Positions 26,199 to 33,995 of a stretch of 51,863 bases of DNA are shown piece by piece. Position 1 is the stretch's first letter. The number at the start of each line of letters is the position of its first letter. The notes below the pieces were generated by a model, which worked only from the letters and a program-made list of their open reading frames with translations, did not search any database and had not been told where the DNA came from. The stretch is from a virus: positions 1-51,863 of IMG/VR virus record IMGVR_UViG_3300027749_000151; one strand, written 5' to 3'. Both the position numbers and the translations under genes were made by a program.

Positions 26199-28523
26199 AT
26201 GATTACAGTAGTAAAGCGTAATGGGAATCGCGTCCCCATTGATATTGAAAAAATACAAAGACAGGTAGCATACTCTTGTAAGGGTATAGACGGAGTTAGT
26301 CCTAGTATGATCGAAATCAAAGCGCAAATTGAACTACATGATGGTATGACTACTGAAACAATTGATGAACTATTGCTCAAAGCAATGGTAGATTTAGTTG
26401 ATGAAAGTGAAAATCCAGAAATTAATAATGTCAACTATCAATATGTAGCAGGTAGACAACGTGTTAGTATGCTACGTAAAGAAGTATATGGACAATATGA
26501 ACCTCCTAAATTATATAGCATTATACAGAAAAATGTAGAGTTAGGTATGTATACTCCTGAACTACTAGAGTGGTATACAGAAGATGAATGGAATATTATA
26601 GATCTCTTTATTGATCACGATAAAGATGAAACATATACCTATGCTGCTATAGCACAGTTATGTGAAAAGTATCTAGTACAGAATCGTGCCACTGGACAGA
26701 TATTTGAAACTCCTCAGGTACGCTATGCTGTTGCTTCTGCCACAGCATTCCATAATGAATCTAAGGAGGCAAGATTAAAATATGTCAAAGAATATTACGA
26801 ATGTGCTAGCGCGGGTCATTTTACGTTGGCTACACCTGTGCTTGCTGGTCTCGGTACTACTACTAAGCAGTTCAGTAGTTGTGTGCTTATCAGTAGCGAT
26901 GATACTTTGGACAGTATCTTTGCAAGTGGTGAAATGATGGCCAAATATGCCAGTAAACGTGCTGGTATAGGATTAGAGATCGGACGTATTCGTCCATTAG
27001 GTGCCCCAATACGTAATGGTGAAATTAAACACACTGGTATGATTCCGTTCTTGAAGAAATGGTTTGCCGACCTCCGTAGTTGTAGTCAGGGTGGTATTCG
27101 TAATGCTAGTTGTACTGTAACATTTCCTGTGTGGCATTATCAGTTTGAAGATCTTATTGTATTAAAAAACAATCAAGGTACTGACGAAACCCGTGTGCGT
27201 CAAATGGATTACAGCGTAGTGGTCAACGCCATGTTTTGGAATCGTTATAAACGTGGCGAAATGATCACATTGTTTGATCCTGCAGAAGTGCCTGATTTAT
27301 ATGAATCTTATTACAGAGACAGTAAAGAATTTGAAACATTGTATGTAAACTATGAGAAGCATCCGACAATTAAAAAGAAACGCATATCGGCAGATGAGAT
27401 ATTCAAAAATGGTATCCTTAAAGAACGTACTGATACTGGGCGCATCTATCTTGTCAATATCGACAACGTTATCAACCAGGGGCCGTTTGACACTAGGCTT
27501 GACCCAATATATCAATCAAATTTATGCCAAGAAATACTTTTACCCACGAAACCTTTCCAGAGAATTGAAGATCCAGAGGGACGCATTGCTCTTTGTACTC
27601 TTGGGTCCGTAAATTGGGGTGCTTTCCGTAACCCACAAGAAATGCGTAAAGCGTGTCGTGTATTGGTTCGCAGTCTAAGTAACTTGTTACAATATCAAGA
27701 CTTCCTGAGCATACAAAGTAAATTAGCCAACGAAGATTTTGAGCCGCTAGGTGTTGGCATTACAAACTTAGCATACTGGCATGCACGTAAGAGTTTTAAA
27801 TATGGCGAAGCAGATGCATTGGCAGAAGTCAAACGCTGGATGGAACATCAAGCATATTACCTTACCGAAGCAAGTGTGGAACTGGCCCAAGAGCGTGGCC
27901 CATGTAAGCGTAGCGAACACACTTACTACGGTAAGGGAATATTTCCTTGGGAACGTAGAGCAGCAGGTGTTAATGAATTAACTGACTTTACACCTAGTAT
28001 AGATTGGGAACCATTGCGTGAACGTATGAAGAAATATGGCATACGTAATGCTACACTTATGGCAGTTGCTCCCGTTGAATCTAGTAGTGTTGTATTAAAC
28101 AGTACCAATGGTATTGAAATGCCCATGGAACTAATTAGTGTTAAAGAAAGCAAAGCAGGTTCATTTACACAAGTTGTTCCTGAATATAAACGTTTAAAGA
28201 ATCGATATCAACTAATGTGGGAACAATCTGATTGTGTTGACTACTTAAAAACATCAGCAGTATTAGCAGCGTACATCGATCAAAGTCTAAGTACAAATAC
28301 ATTCTACAGTCCTCGACATTTTAGAGACGGAAAAGTTCCGGGCACATTGATTGCCAAAAATTTAATGTTGGCATACAAGTGGGGATTAAAGACTATGTAT
28401 TATAGCCTAATAGATAAAGTAGGTAGTAAGAATATATTAAACACCCAAAGCGAACGACTATTGGCTGTAGAACCTATTACAATATATAGTGATGAAGATG
28501 ACTGCGAGGCGTGCAAATTATGA
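26199..28523 (+). CDS. nrdA: Class Ia ribonucleotide reductase alpha subunit
   Basis: 774 residues, full length. An N-terminal ATP-cone (VKRNGNRVPIDIEKIQRQV) provides the activity-control site. Redox-active and radical cysteines are visible: FSSCVL (about 228), NLCQEI (about 441), CTLGSVNWG (about 465), and a C-terminal CEAC pair that is re-reduced by glutaredoxin. It reduces ribonucleoside diphosphates to deoxyribonucleotides for phage DNA synthesis. It forms an operon with the beta subunit (ATGA overlap), a coiled-coil protein, a methyltransferase and a glutaredoxin. Confidence 0.97.
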   Translation: MITVVKRNGNRVPIDIEKIQRQVAYSCKGIDGVSPSMIEIKAQIELHDGMTTETIDELLLKAMVDLVDESENPEINNVNYQYVAGRQRVSMLRKEVYGQYEPPKLYSIIQKNVELGMYTPELLEWYTEDEWNIIDLFIDHDKDETYTYAAIAQLCEKYLVQNRATGQIFETPQVRYAVASATAFHNESKEARLKYVKEYYECASAGHFTLATPVLAGLGTTTKQFSSCVLISSDDTLDSIFASGEMMAKYASKRAGIGLEIGRIRPLGAPIRNGEIKHTGMIPFLKKWFADLRSCSQGGIRNASCTVTFPVWHYQFEDLIVLKNNQGTDETRVRQMDYSVVVNAMFWNRYKRGEMITLFDPAEVPDLYESYYRDSKEFETLYVNYEKHPTIKKKRISADEIFKNGILKERTDTGRIYLVNIDNVINQGPFDTRLDPIYQSNLCQEILLPTKPFQRIEDPEGRIALCTLGSVNWGAFRNPQEMRKACRVLVRSLSNLLQYQDFLSIQSKLANEDFEPLGVGITNLAYWHARKSFKYGEADALAEVKRWMEHQAYYLTEASVELAQERGPCKRSEHTYYGKGIFPWERRAAGVNELTDFTPSIDWEPLRERMKKYGIRNATLMAVAPVESSSVVLNSTNGIEMPMELISVKESKAGSFTQVVPEYKRLKNRYQLMWEQSDCVDYLKTSAVLAAYIDQSLSTNTFYSPRHFRDGKVPGTLIAKNLMLAYKWGLKTMYYSLIDKVGSKNILNTQSERLLAVEPITIYSDEDDCEACKL

Positions 28524-29623
28524 GTAAAGAACAATACGATTTATCAAAACAAACAAACTATCTCAAACGCAAGATGTTTTTGGACATAGAGGGTCCAGTA
28601 ACCGTCCAGCGTTTTGAAGAAGTCAAATATCCTAAGATCGCTAAGTTTGAAGAATTAGCCCGTGGATTCTTTTGGGTACCAGAAGAAATCAGTTTGACCA
28701 AAGACAAGATGGATCACAAGGATGCCAGTGATGCTGTCAAACATATTTTCACCAGCAATCTATTACGTCAAACAGCATTGGACAGTATACAAGGTCGTGC
28801 TCCAAGTCAAATCTTTAGTCCAGTTATCAGCATACCAGAACTTGAAGCCTTGGTAAGCAATTGGAGTTTCTTTGAAACTAATATACATAGCAAGAGTTAT
28901 AGTCACATCATACGTAATGTATATAGTGTGCCCAAAGAAGAATTTAACAAGATTCACGACACTAAAGAAATTGTAGACATGTCTGCCAGCATTGGACGCT
29001 ACTATGACAAACTGCATGAACTAAATTGTTTTAAAGAACTCAATCCAAAAACAGTAAACGAAAAAAGTCACATCAAGGCCATCTGGTTAGCACTCAATGC
29101 CAGTTACGCACTAGAAGCATTCCGCTTCATGGTATCGTTCGCTACAAGTTTGGCCATGGTAGAGAACAAGATCTATATCGGCAATGGTAATATCATCAGT
29201 TTGATCTTACAGGACGAGTTGTTACATGCAGAGTGGACCGCTTGGTTGATCAACAATGTAGTAAAAGATGATGAACGGTTTGCCGAAGTGGTAGAAGAAT
29301 GCAAGGAAGAAGTGTATGCTATGTATATGGAGGTCATAGCGGAAGAAAAGGCCTGGGCAGATTACTTGTTCAAGAAAGGTCCAGTGATTGGCCTCAATGC
29401 TGCTATCCTTAAAGACTTTGTGGATTATACAGCATTCGTTAGACTAAAAGACATTGGTATCAAATATGCTGAAGAGCATCCACGTTCAAGTCCTATTCCA
29501 TGGTTTAATAAACATGTGAATATAGGTAAGAAGCAAAGTGCATTACAAGAAACCGAAAGCACTAATTATGTAATCGGTGTAATGAGTGATAATGTTAGTT
29601 ATGACGAACTACCGGATCTATAA
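28520..29623 (+). CDS. nrdB: Class Ia ribonucleotide reductase beta subunit
   Basis: 367 residues from MSKEQYDL. The start overlaps the nrdA stop as ATGA. The di-iron and radical region is present: 'FFWVPEEISLTKDK', 'FFETNIHSKSYSHIIRN' (E and H ligands), and 'ILQDELLHAEWTAW' (second E..H set). It generates the tyrosyl radical used by the alpha subunit. The C-terminal acidic tail (YDELPDL) fits the alpha-docking peptide of the family. Confidence 0.95.
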   Translation: MSKEQYDLSKQTNYLKRKMFLDIEGPVTVQRFEEVKYPKIAKFEELARGFFWVPEEISLTKDKMDHKDASDAVKHIFTSNLLRQTALDSIQGRAPSQIFSPVISIPELEALVSNWSFFETNIHSKSYSHIIRNVYSVPKEEFNKIHDTKEIVDMSASIGRYYDKLHELNCFKELNPKTVNEKSHIKAIWLALNASYALEAFRFMVSFATSLAMVENKIYIGNGNIISLILQDELLHAEWTAWLINNVVKDDERFAEVVEECKEEVYAMYMEVIAEEKAWADYLFKKGPVIGLNAAILKDFVDYTAFVRLKDIGIKYAEEHPRSSPIPWFNKHVNIGKKQSALQETESTNYVIGVMSDNVSYDELPDL

Positions 29624-29787
29624 TGTCTACCGAAACTGATAAAATTAAAAAACTTGAACAACATGTTGAACAATTGATTAAACAAAATCAAGAATTAAAT
29701 CAACGTATTGGTTTATTAGAAAGAGAAAACAGTCGCAGACGCAGCGAGGTTAATCAGATAGCCTCGGCAATTAATAGACGAGGATAA
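29623..29787 (+). CDS. 54-residue coiled-coil protein (SlyX-like in appearance)
   Basis: TAATG overlap with nrdB. The protein is almost entirely one heptad coiled coil (KIKKLEQHVEQLIKQNQELN) ending in an Arg-rich SRRRSEV and SAINRRG. It looks like SlyX-type short coiled coils. Function unknown; the operon position suggests co-expression with ribonucleotide reductase. Confidence 0.72.
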   Translation: MSTETDKIKKLEQHVEQLIKQNQELNQRIGLLERENSRRRSEVNQIASAINRRG

Positions 29788-29789
29788 GA

Positions 29790-30419
29790 ATGAGTGATTT
29801 CAAAGCAGGAGAATTTGAAGACGGTTGTGGCGATTATTACATATTGTATGATGCTGCTATGATGGTTAGAGATGTTCCTGGTATTACTTGTGAAATAGGA
29901 TTACGTGCCGGAGGTGGAACAAAACGTATATTAGATGCACTTCAAACAAAAATAGCGCCGCGTACACATATTGCTATAGACCCCTATGGTGAGATTCCAT
30001 ATTTCTGGAAAGAGAATATTATTCCAGCAGAAACAGATTACACAAATAATATGCGTGATAGAATTATGATTTCTATGTCGCAATATTGTATAGAAAATCC
30101 TAACATTAATTTTTATCTGTATCCAATGGAAGATACAGAATTTTTTAAAAGATTTGCAGATGGTGTTCCTGTTTATTTTGATAAGGGTAAGCAGATAATT
30201 AATGAATACTCATTAGTACATTTTGATGGGCCTCATAGTTTAGAGACCACACTTAATGAAACATTATTTTTTGAACCAAGGGCACCTAAAGGAGCAATAT
30301 TTGTTTACGACGATGTTGTAGATTATTATGATCACAATGTCATTAGATCACATCTTTTAAACGCAGGTTGGTCAATGGTTGCATCAACCTATTACAAAGC
30401 ATCATATATAAAAGGATAA
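29790..30419 (+). CDS. Methyltransferase (Methyltransf_24-like)
   Basis: 209 residues. Motif I is 'ITCEIGLRAGGGTKRILDAL', then 'HIAIDPYGEIPYFW', 'SLVHFDGPHS' and 'GAIFVYDDV', the CmcI/Methyltransf_24 pattern seen also at 16944-17675. Probably methylates a sugar or a small acceptor. It lies inside the ribonucleotide reductase operon. Confidence 0.78.
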   Translation: MSDFKAGEFEDGCGDYYILYDAAMMVRDVPGITCEIGLRAGGGTKRILDALQTKIAPRTHIAIDPYGEIPYFWKENIIPAETDYTNNMRDRIMISMSQYCIENPNINFYLYPMEDTEFFKRFADGVPVYFDKGKQIINEYSLVHFDGPHSLETTLNETLFFEPRAPKGAIFVYDDVVDYYDHNVIRSHLLNAGWSMVASTYYKASYIKG

Positions 30420-30421
30420 AA

Positions 30422-30643
30422 ATGAAAGCAATATTATGGAGTAAGTATCACTGCCCTTACTGTGATCAAGCACACGCATTACTAAAGTCTAAAGGTTATC
30501 AAATTGAAGAACGTAAGATTGGTGATGGTTATACAAAAGAAGAACTATTAGAAGCAGTACCTAATGCACGAACTCTTCCTCAAATTTTTATTGAAGAGGC
30601 TCATGTTGGTGGATTTACTGAACTTAGGGAATATCTAAAATGA
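30422..30643 (+). CDS. Glutaredoxin
   Basis: 73 residues with the redox motif CPYC (residues 11-14 region), the cis-Pro in 'ARTLPQIFIE' and a 'VGGFTEL' glutathione-binding loop, all hallmark glutaredoxin features. It is the expected electron donor for the C-terminal Cys pair of the phage ribonucleotide reductase. I took the start at 30422 (MKAILWSKY), two bases after the previous stop; a longer upstream frame overlaps the methyltransferase. Confidence 0.93.
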   Translation: MKAILWSKYHCPYCDQAHALLKSKGYQIEERKIGDGYTKEELLEAVPNARTLPQIFIEEAHVGGFTELREYLK

Positions 30644-31101
30644 GTTCTCCTATCCCCGAAGATATCATAACTATATCCAGTATAGGTGCTGATACTATTA
30701 CATTAGACACAACTAATATACCCTATCTAACTTCTAGTATGATAGGTCCATACCCGCAATACAATGTGGGTGCTGCGGGCAGCAGTGGCGGAACAATTCC
30801 AACTACTAATATGAACGGTACTGTTTTTACCACCAACGGTAGCGGCCTGCCACGTTGGGCATCTATGACTAACAATAATAAACAATCTTCATTACAGGTA
30901 CACGGTGATGCAGAGTTTGAAGGCAAGGTTATGATAAACAAGCGAGACCTTGGCGAGTTTATGGAAGCAATGAGCAAGCGTTTGGCCATACTCGTACCAG
31001 ACCCAGAAAAATTAGAACACTTTGAAGCGTTGAAGAAAGCATACAATCACTATAAGACCTTAGAGGCTTTATGCGAATTACCAAAAGAAGAAAAGGAATA
31101 A
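30640..31101 (+). CDS. Virion-associated hypothetical protein
   Basis: 153 residues, ATGA overlap with glutaredoxin. The first half is a repetitive Ser/Thr/Ile/Gly-rich region; then 'LQVHGDAEFEGKVMINKRDLGEFMEAMSKRLAIL', a motif I recognise from phage baseplate- or fibre-associated small proteins, and a helical end. Likely a minor structural protein. Confidence 0.7.
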   Translation: MSSPIPEDIITISSIGADTITLDTTNIPYLTSSMIGPYPQYNVGAAGSSGGTIPTTNMNGTVFTTNGSGLPRWASMTNNNKQSSLQVHGDAEFEGKVMINKRDLGEFMEAMSKRLAILVPDPEKLEHFEALKKAYNHYKTLEALCELPKEEKE

Positions 31102-31102
31102 A

Positions 31103-31390
31103 ATGTTAATAGAAAGAGGATTTACATCTGCCGATGTTGTTAGTTTAAAACTAATCAACGGTGAGGAACTTATAGCACGTTTTGAAAGCGAAACTGCTGA
31201 TACGGTTAAAATTATTAAACCATTATGTGTTACACTTAATGGTCAAGGTGTTGGACTAATGCCTTGGATGTTTCTCGGCAATGGCAAAGAAGTAACTTTA
31301 AACAAGTCACATATATTTGCCATGATGACTAGCAAGCACGAGGCCGCAGACCAATATAGAGATAGTACCACTGATATTGCCCTACGGTAA
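31103..31390 (+). CDS. Sm-like small phage protein
   Basis: 95 residues. 'DVVSLKLINGEELIARFESETADTVKIIKP' followed by 'EVTLNKSHIFAMM' resembles the two-part Sm fold seen in short phage proteins of T4-like marine phages ('isLklvnGeEiiar'). An RNA-binding role is possible but not shown. It sits between structural genes. Confidence 0.68.
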   Translation: MLIERGFTSADVVSLKLINGEELIARFESETADTVKIIKPLCVTLNGQGVGLMPWMFLGNGKEVTLNKSHIFAMMTSKHEAADQYRDSTTDIALR

Positions 31391-31411
31391 ATATTAGATT
31401 AGGAGAATGGT

Positions 31412-32275
31412 ATGGTAGGATATAAAGCAGTAGGAACCCCACAAGCAATTTATGGCGGTAATGGTGTTGAAGATGTTTATCAAAGTTCAAATGTATTTGT
31501 AAATAATGTTCCTGTAGTACCCTACGGTTCCCCCGGTAGTGCAGGAATTTTCGGAATGGCATCAGTATCAGTTACTGTTACTATTCCCCCAGGTGATCAG
31601 GCAGCGGCTGAAACATTGGTCAATGATACTATTGCTGCTCAAAATGGAGAACCTAATGCGTATTATAAACCTGCGGCTGCTGCCGATGGTGTTAAAGGTA
31701 ACTATGCAGGTACTCCAGAAGTATCCGATCCTGCTTCTGTTCCAGCCGGAACAATAGCAACTGATCCCACTGCATCTGATATCATACCATTCTTAGAAGC
31801 AAGAGTTGCAGAGGCAGGATCCGGTGCATGGAGAGAGACAGGACAAGGTGGTAAACCGAGTAATCCTAAAATTACTAGCATATGGGCCAATCTTGGATAT
31901 CCTTCTGCTAACCCATGGACTACAGATCAAACTGCTTGGTGTATGGGATTTATTAATTTTGCTCTTAAAAACTCAGGTTACAGATATGTTCAAACTGCTA
32001 GTGCTGCACTTATCACTAGTAATCCAGAAAAGTGGGGAGCAGTACAAGTACCTAAAGCCGAAGCAAGACCCGGAGATATTGCATTTTGGAGTTACAGGCA
32101 TGTAAATTTTGTTTATACCGCCGCTAATGGAAAATATAGTTTTGTTGGCGGTAATCAAACTCCTAGTGGTGGTAAGAATAATCCCGACGATGGAGATATA
32201 ACTATTTCTTATCCGGGCGGGACTGCTGCTAGTAATGCAAATTGGGTTAGTTGCTGGCGACCGACAAAAACATAA
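31412..32275 (+). CDS. Spike-associated cell-wall hydrolase (PAAR-like N terminus plus TIGR02594/CHAP-like domain)
   Basis: 287 residues. The N-terminal about 60 residues (AVGTPQAIYGGNGVEDVYQS, then VFVNNVPVVPYGSPGS) resemble PAAR-like tips that cap phage spikes. The C-terminal domain (about 125-287) has a catalytic-type Cys177 (DQTAWCMGF), His230 (WSYRHVNFVY) and Asn248 (VGGNQ), the NlpC/P60-CHAP arrangement of TIGR02594 hydrolases. It would cut peptidoglycan at entry or at lysis. The AGGAG site is good. Confidence 0.78.
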   Translation: MVGYKAVGTPQAIYGGNGVEDVYQSSNVFVNNVPVVPYGSPGSAGIFGMASVSVTVTIPPGDQAAAETLVNDTIAAQNGEPNAYYKPAAAADGVKGNYAGTPEVSDPASVPAGTIATDPTASDIIPFLEARVAEAGSGAWRETGQGGKPSNPKITSIWANLGYPSANPWTTDQTAWCMGFINFALKNSGYRYVQTASAALITSNPEKWGAVQVPKAEARPGDIAFWSYRHVNFVYTAANGKYSFVGGNQTPSGGKNNPDDGDITISYPGGTAASNANWVSCWRPTKT

Positions 32276-32280
32276 GTATT

Positions 32281-32383
32281 ATAGTCTGCAAGGGTATAAT
32301 GCATAGCATTTTGGAAGGTGCAAGTCCGGGAGGCAGGAGAAGCCAATTCTTGCAGATTTCTCCACTTTTTGGTGAAATATCTG
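32281..32383 (+). ncRNA. Candidate structured RNA with cobalamin-riboswitch-like core
   Basis: An 8-bp closing stem (TCTGCAAG 32285-32292, CTTGCAGA 32349-32356) encloses a small hairpin (AATGC/GCATT, 32298-32310). A core follows: GGAAGGTGCAAGTCC (32313-32325) resembles 'GGGAA..GGUGxAAxUCC' of cobalamin riboswitches, and AGGCAGGAGAAGCC (32331-32344) resembles part of the B12 box. The middle P5 element of a classical cobalamin switch is not evident, so this may be a reduced or unrelated RNA. It lies between the hydrolase gene and a consensus promoter, not in an obvious leader. Confidence 0.4.
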
Positions 32384-32412
32384 TTGACAAATAGGTAAAA
32401 CCTTGTTATAAT
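32384..32412 (+). promoter_or_regulatory. Consensus sigma70 promoter
   Basis: TTGACA (32384-32389), 17-bp spacer, TATAAT (32407-32412), exact consensus. It drives three small genes starting at 32442, with an AAAGGAG ribosome-binding site. Confidence 0.85.
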
Positions 32413-32441
32413 TAGTACTTAACAACACAAAGGAGTCTACT

Positions 32442-32588
32442 ATGTACCGTTACACTGTTTGGGTTCGTCTTAATCAATATCAAACTGCTAATGTTGTAGT
32501 CAGTGCCGATAACGATTGGCAAGCCAAAATGATTGCCGAAGCACAGTACGGTTCCGGTATGGTTCTTAACTATTCTCGTATTGACTAA
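32442..32588 (+). CDS. 48-residue small phage protein
   Basis: Sequence MYRYTVWVRLNQYQTANVVV continues to a 'WQAKMIAEAQYGSGMVLNYSRID' end. I recognise this kind of short protein from T4-like marine phages ('A-D---A--iAEAqYG'), where its function is unknown. It has a strong ribosome-binding site and a consensus promoter, suggesting high early expression, as for host-takeover peptides. Confidence 0.78.
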   Translation: MYRYTVWVRLNQYQTANVVVSADNDWQAKMIAEAQYGSGMVLNYSRID

Positions 32589-32603
32589 TTAGGAAATATC
32601 ATT

Positions 32604-32708
32604 ATGCCAAGCCCCCGTAGAGTAAGTCAGATCCTTAAAGGTAAAAAACCACCTAAGCCAAAAACTGTAAAGAATATGGCTAAACGAGCCGCTAAGAAGA
32701 AAAAATAA
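32604..32708 (+). CDS. 34-residue very basic peptide
   Basis: MPSPRRVSQILKGKKPPKPK continued by a Lys/Arg-rich end. About half of the residues are basic, typical of nucleic-acid- or ribosome-binding peptides. GGAAA lies upstream. Placed between two other small genes in one operon. Function inferred from composition only. Confidence 0.6.
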   Translation: MPSPRRVSQILKGKKPPKPKTVKNMAKRAAKKKK

Positions 32709-32710
32709 TC

Positions 32711-33142
32711 ATGTTGGACTGTTTAATTCTAGGTGATAGCATAGCCGTAGGTACAGCCAAATATAGACCAGAATGTGTAGCCTATGCTCGTGGCGGTATC
32801 AATAGCCAACAATGGCGTAAGAAATATCTCGAAAGTGATCAAGGTGCCTTGCCTGTTGCCAAGACTGTAATCATCAGTTTGGGTTCTAACGATCACACAG
32901 GTGTAAGAACTATTTTAGAACTACAACAGATACGCAAGGCTGTTAAAGCCGATCGTGTATTTTGGATACTTCCGCACGGTAACAATCCATCTAGTAGTTT
33001 AGAAATAGATTGGATACAAAGTTTTGTTAAAGTAGTTGCTGGTGAAAATGGTGATATAGTATTACCAATTACCCGTGTGCAAACAGATAATATTCATCCA
33101 AGTTGGGCTGGATATAAAGAACTTGCAGACGCTACAAAATAA
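32711..33142 (+). CDS. SGNH/GDSL-type hydrolase
   Basis: 143 residues with the SGNH blocks in order: GDS (S10 as nucleophile) in 'LILGDSIAVG', a Gly in 'ARGGI', GSND (N60) in 'IISLGSND', and D126..H129 in 'TDNIHPSW'. The family hydrolyses esters, for example acetyl groups on polysaccharides or lipids. No signal peptide, so it acts in the cytoplasm or on the virion. It directly precedes the tmRNA gene. Confidence 0.85.
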   Translation: MLDCLILGDSIAVGTAKYRPECVAYARGGINSQQWRKKYLESDQGALPVAKTVIISLGSNDHTGVRTILELQQIRKAVKADRVFWILPHGNNPSSSLEIDWIQSFVKVVAGENGDIVLPITRVQTDNIHPSWAGYKELADATK

Positions 33143-33222
33143 ATATATACTGTAAGTTAATAGTTGTAATCCCTTCAAAGAGGATGTGTTCAAGACGCCG
33201 GTTCGAATCCGGCCAGGTCCAC

Positions 33223-33305
33223 CATAAACACATAGACCGTGCATTATCGTCATTTGACGGTGGTAAACAGAATGACGTAACTGGAACCCTTGTTATGTGT
33301 TTATG
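33223..33305 (+). other. tmRNA intervening segment closed by a 12-bp stem
   Basis: CATAAACACATA (33223-33234) pairs perfectly with TATGTGTTTATG (33294-33305). An inner stem CGTCATT (33248-33254)/AATGACG (33271-33277) lies inside. The stem joins the CCA end to the 5' end of the coding piece and should be removed by RNase P and 3'-end processing enzymes. Confidence 0.75.
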
Positions 33306-33393
33306 ATGGGCCTGCTCTGGTAATCGATTGGGCAAATAGTCAGCGACGGCAACTCGGTAGATGACGACCGTTAATCGCATAAAATCAATAACT

Positions 33394-33426
33394 GCAAACG
33401 ACGAGTTATATTCCATGGCCGCTTAG
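33394..33426 (+). other. tmRNA tag reading frame ANDELYSMAA-stop
   Basis: GCA AAC GAC GAG, then TTA TAT TCC, then ATG GCC GCT TAG. The start AND is typical of proteobacterial tags, and the end (hydrophobic-Ala-Ala) fits ClpX/ClpA degron rules, with Met instead of the usual Leu. Confidence 0.88.
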
Positions 33427-33468
33427 GCTTTGGTGAGGTAGGAAATACCTTATTACCAAAACAACCAG

Positions 33469-33486
33469 AACCCGCTTCGGCGGGTT
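33469..33486 (+). terminator. tmRNA terminator
   Basis: AACCCGC (33469-33475), TTCG tetraloop, GCGGGTT (33480-33486), then a T-rich tail. Confidence 0.88.
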
Positions 33487-33535
33487 TCTTTTTGATTCTT
33501 GTAAACTTTTTATCAGGCTACCGCGTTATATATAT

Positions 33536-33703
33536 ATGCAAGACAAAAAACAACTTGACTACGATGAAGCGAAGAAGGATAAAACCGAACCGTTTTTGGA
33601 ACAGTATTTGCCTACTAGTTATGATTGGAGATTATCCAATTGTGATGAAAGACGATCTGGACCATGTAAGAAGGTTGATAATGTCAAGCATAAATTTCAT
33701 TAA
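33536..33703 (+). CDS. 55-residue hypothetical protein
   Basis: Reads MQDKKQLDYDEAKKDKTEPF and ends KKVDNVKHKFH. No Shine-Dalgarno is visible; an AT-rich TTATATATAT run sits directly before the ATG and could be a -10 region, which would give a leaderless mRNA. Charged, soluble, two Cys. It fills most of the 230-base gap between the tmRNA terminator and the next gene. Support is moderate. Confidence 0.5.
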   Translation: MQDKKQLDYDEAKKDKTEPFLEQYLPTSYDWRLSNCDERRSGPCKKVDNVKHKFH

Positions 33704-33722
33704 CTTTAAAAGGAAACTTCAA

Positions 33723-33995
33723 ATGAAAACTATCGCTACTCTTATCGCTACTTTGGTAGCAACCGCTGCTTTCGCTACTGAGCCTGCTAAGACTGCAACA
33801 CCTGCTGCTACTGCAACACCTGCTGCTACTGCAACACCTGCTGCTACTGCAACACCTGCTGCACCTGCAAAAAAGGTAGAAAAGAAAGTTGAACATAAAA
33901 AGGCTGATCACAAGAAGGTAGAAGTGACGCCTGTCAAAAGTGAAGCACCTGCTACCCCGGCCGCAACAAAGGCTGTTGAGCCAGCTAAGAAGTAA
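33723..33995 (+). CDS. Exported Ala/Thr/Pro/Lys-rich small protein
   Basis: 90 residues from MKTIATLIATLVATAAFA, a Sec signal peptide with AKRGA-type spacing upstream (AAAGGAAA). The mature part has four TATPAA repeats, then Lys/Val/Glu-rich text and a second Ala/Pro block. Short proteins of this kind are common in Burkholderiales periplasms; their role is unknown. It may have been acquired from the host. Confidence 0.72.
   Translation: MKTIATLIATLVATAAFATEPAKTATPAATATPAATATPAATATPAAPAKKVEKKVEHKKADHKKVEVTPVKSEAPATPAATKAVEPAKK
33792..33863 (+). repeat. 18-bp tandem repeat, four copies
   Basis: Unit ACTGCAACACCTGCTGCT, copies 1-3 identical, copy 4 with one change at the last base. It encodes TATPAA and would allow copy-number change in frame. 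Confidence 0.9.

Larger units (their letters stand above)
33150..33464 (+). ncRNA. ssrA: Circularly permuted (two-piece) tmRNA
   Basis: The 3' acceptor piece comes first: T-arm GCCGG-TTCGAAT-CCGGC (33197-33213), acceptor strand CAGGTCC (33214-33220) and encoded ACCA ending at 33224. The 5' piece begins GGGCCTG (33308-33314), which pairs with CAGGTCC over seven positions with one G-U. After a pseudoknot-like region (about 33343-33379) comes the resume codon GCA and a tag frame at 33394-33426, then a hairpin (about 33435-33446) and a terminator. Such permuted genes are known in alphaproteobacteria, cyanobacteria and some betaproteobacteria. The 5' boundary of the acceptor piece (about 33150) is an estimate. 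Confidence 0.9.

Noticed and set aside
32300-32345. Group II intron domain from the GGTGCAAGTCC string
   Set aside because: No domain V, no reverse transcriptase and no intron boundaries were found.
33180-33224. A tRNA gene from the TTCGAAT arm and CCA end
   Set aside because: There is no D-arm or anticodon arm before it, and the 5' partner of the acceptor stem is found downstream at 33308. It is the acceptor piece of tmRNA.
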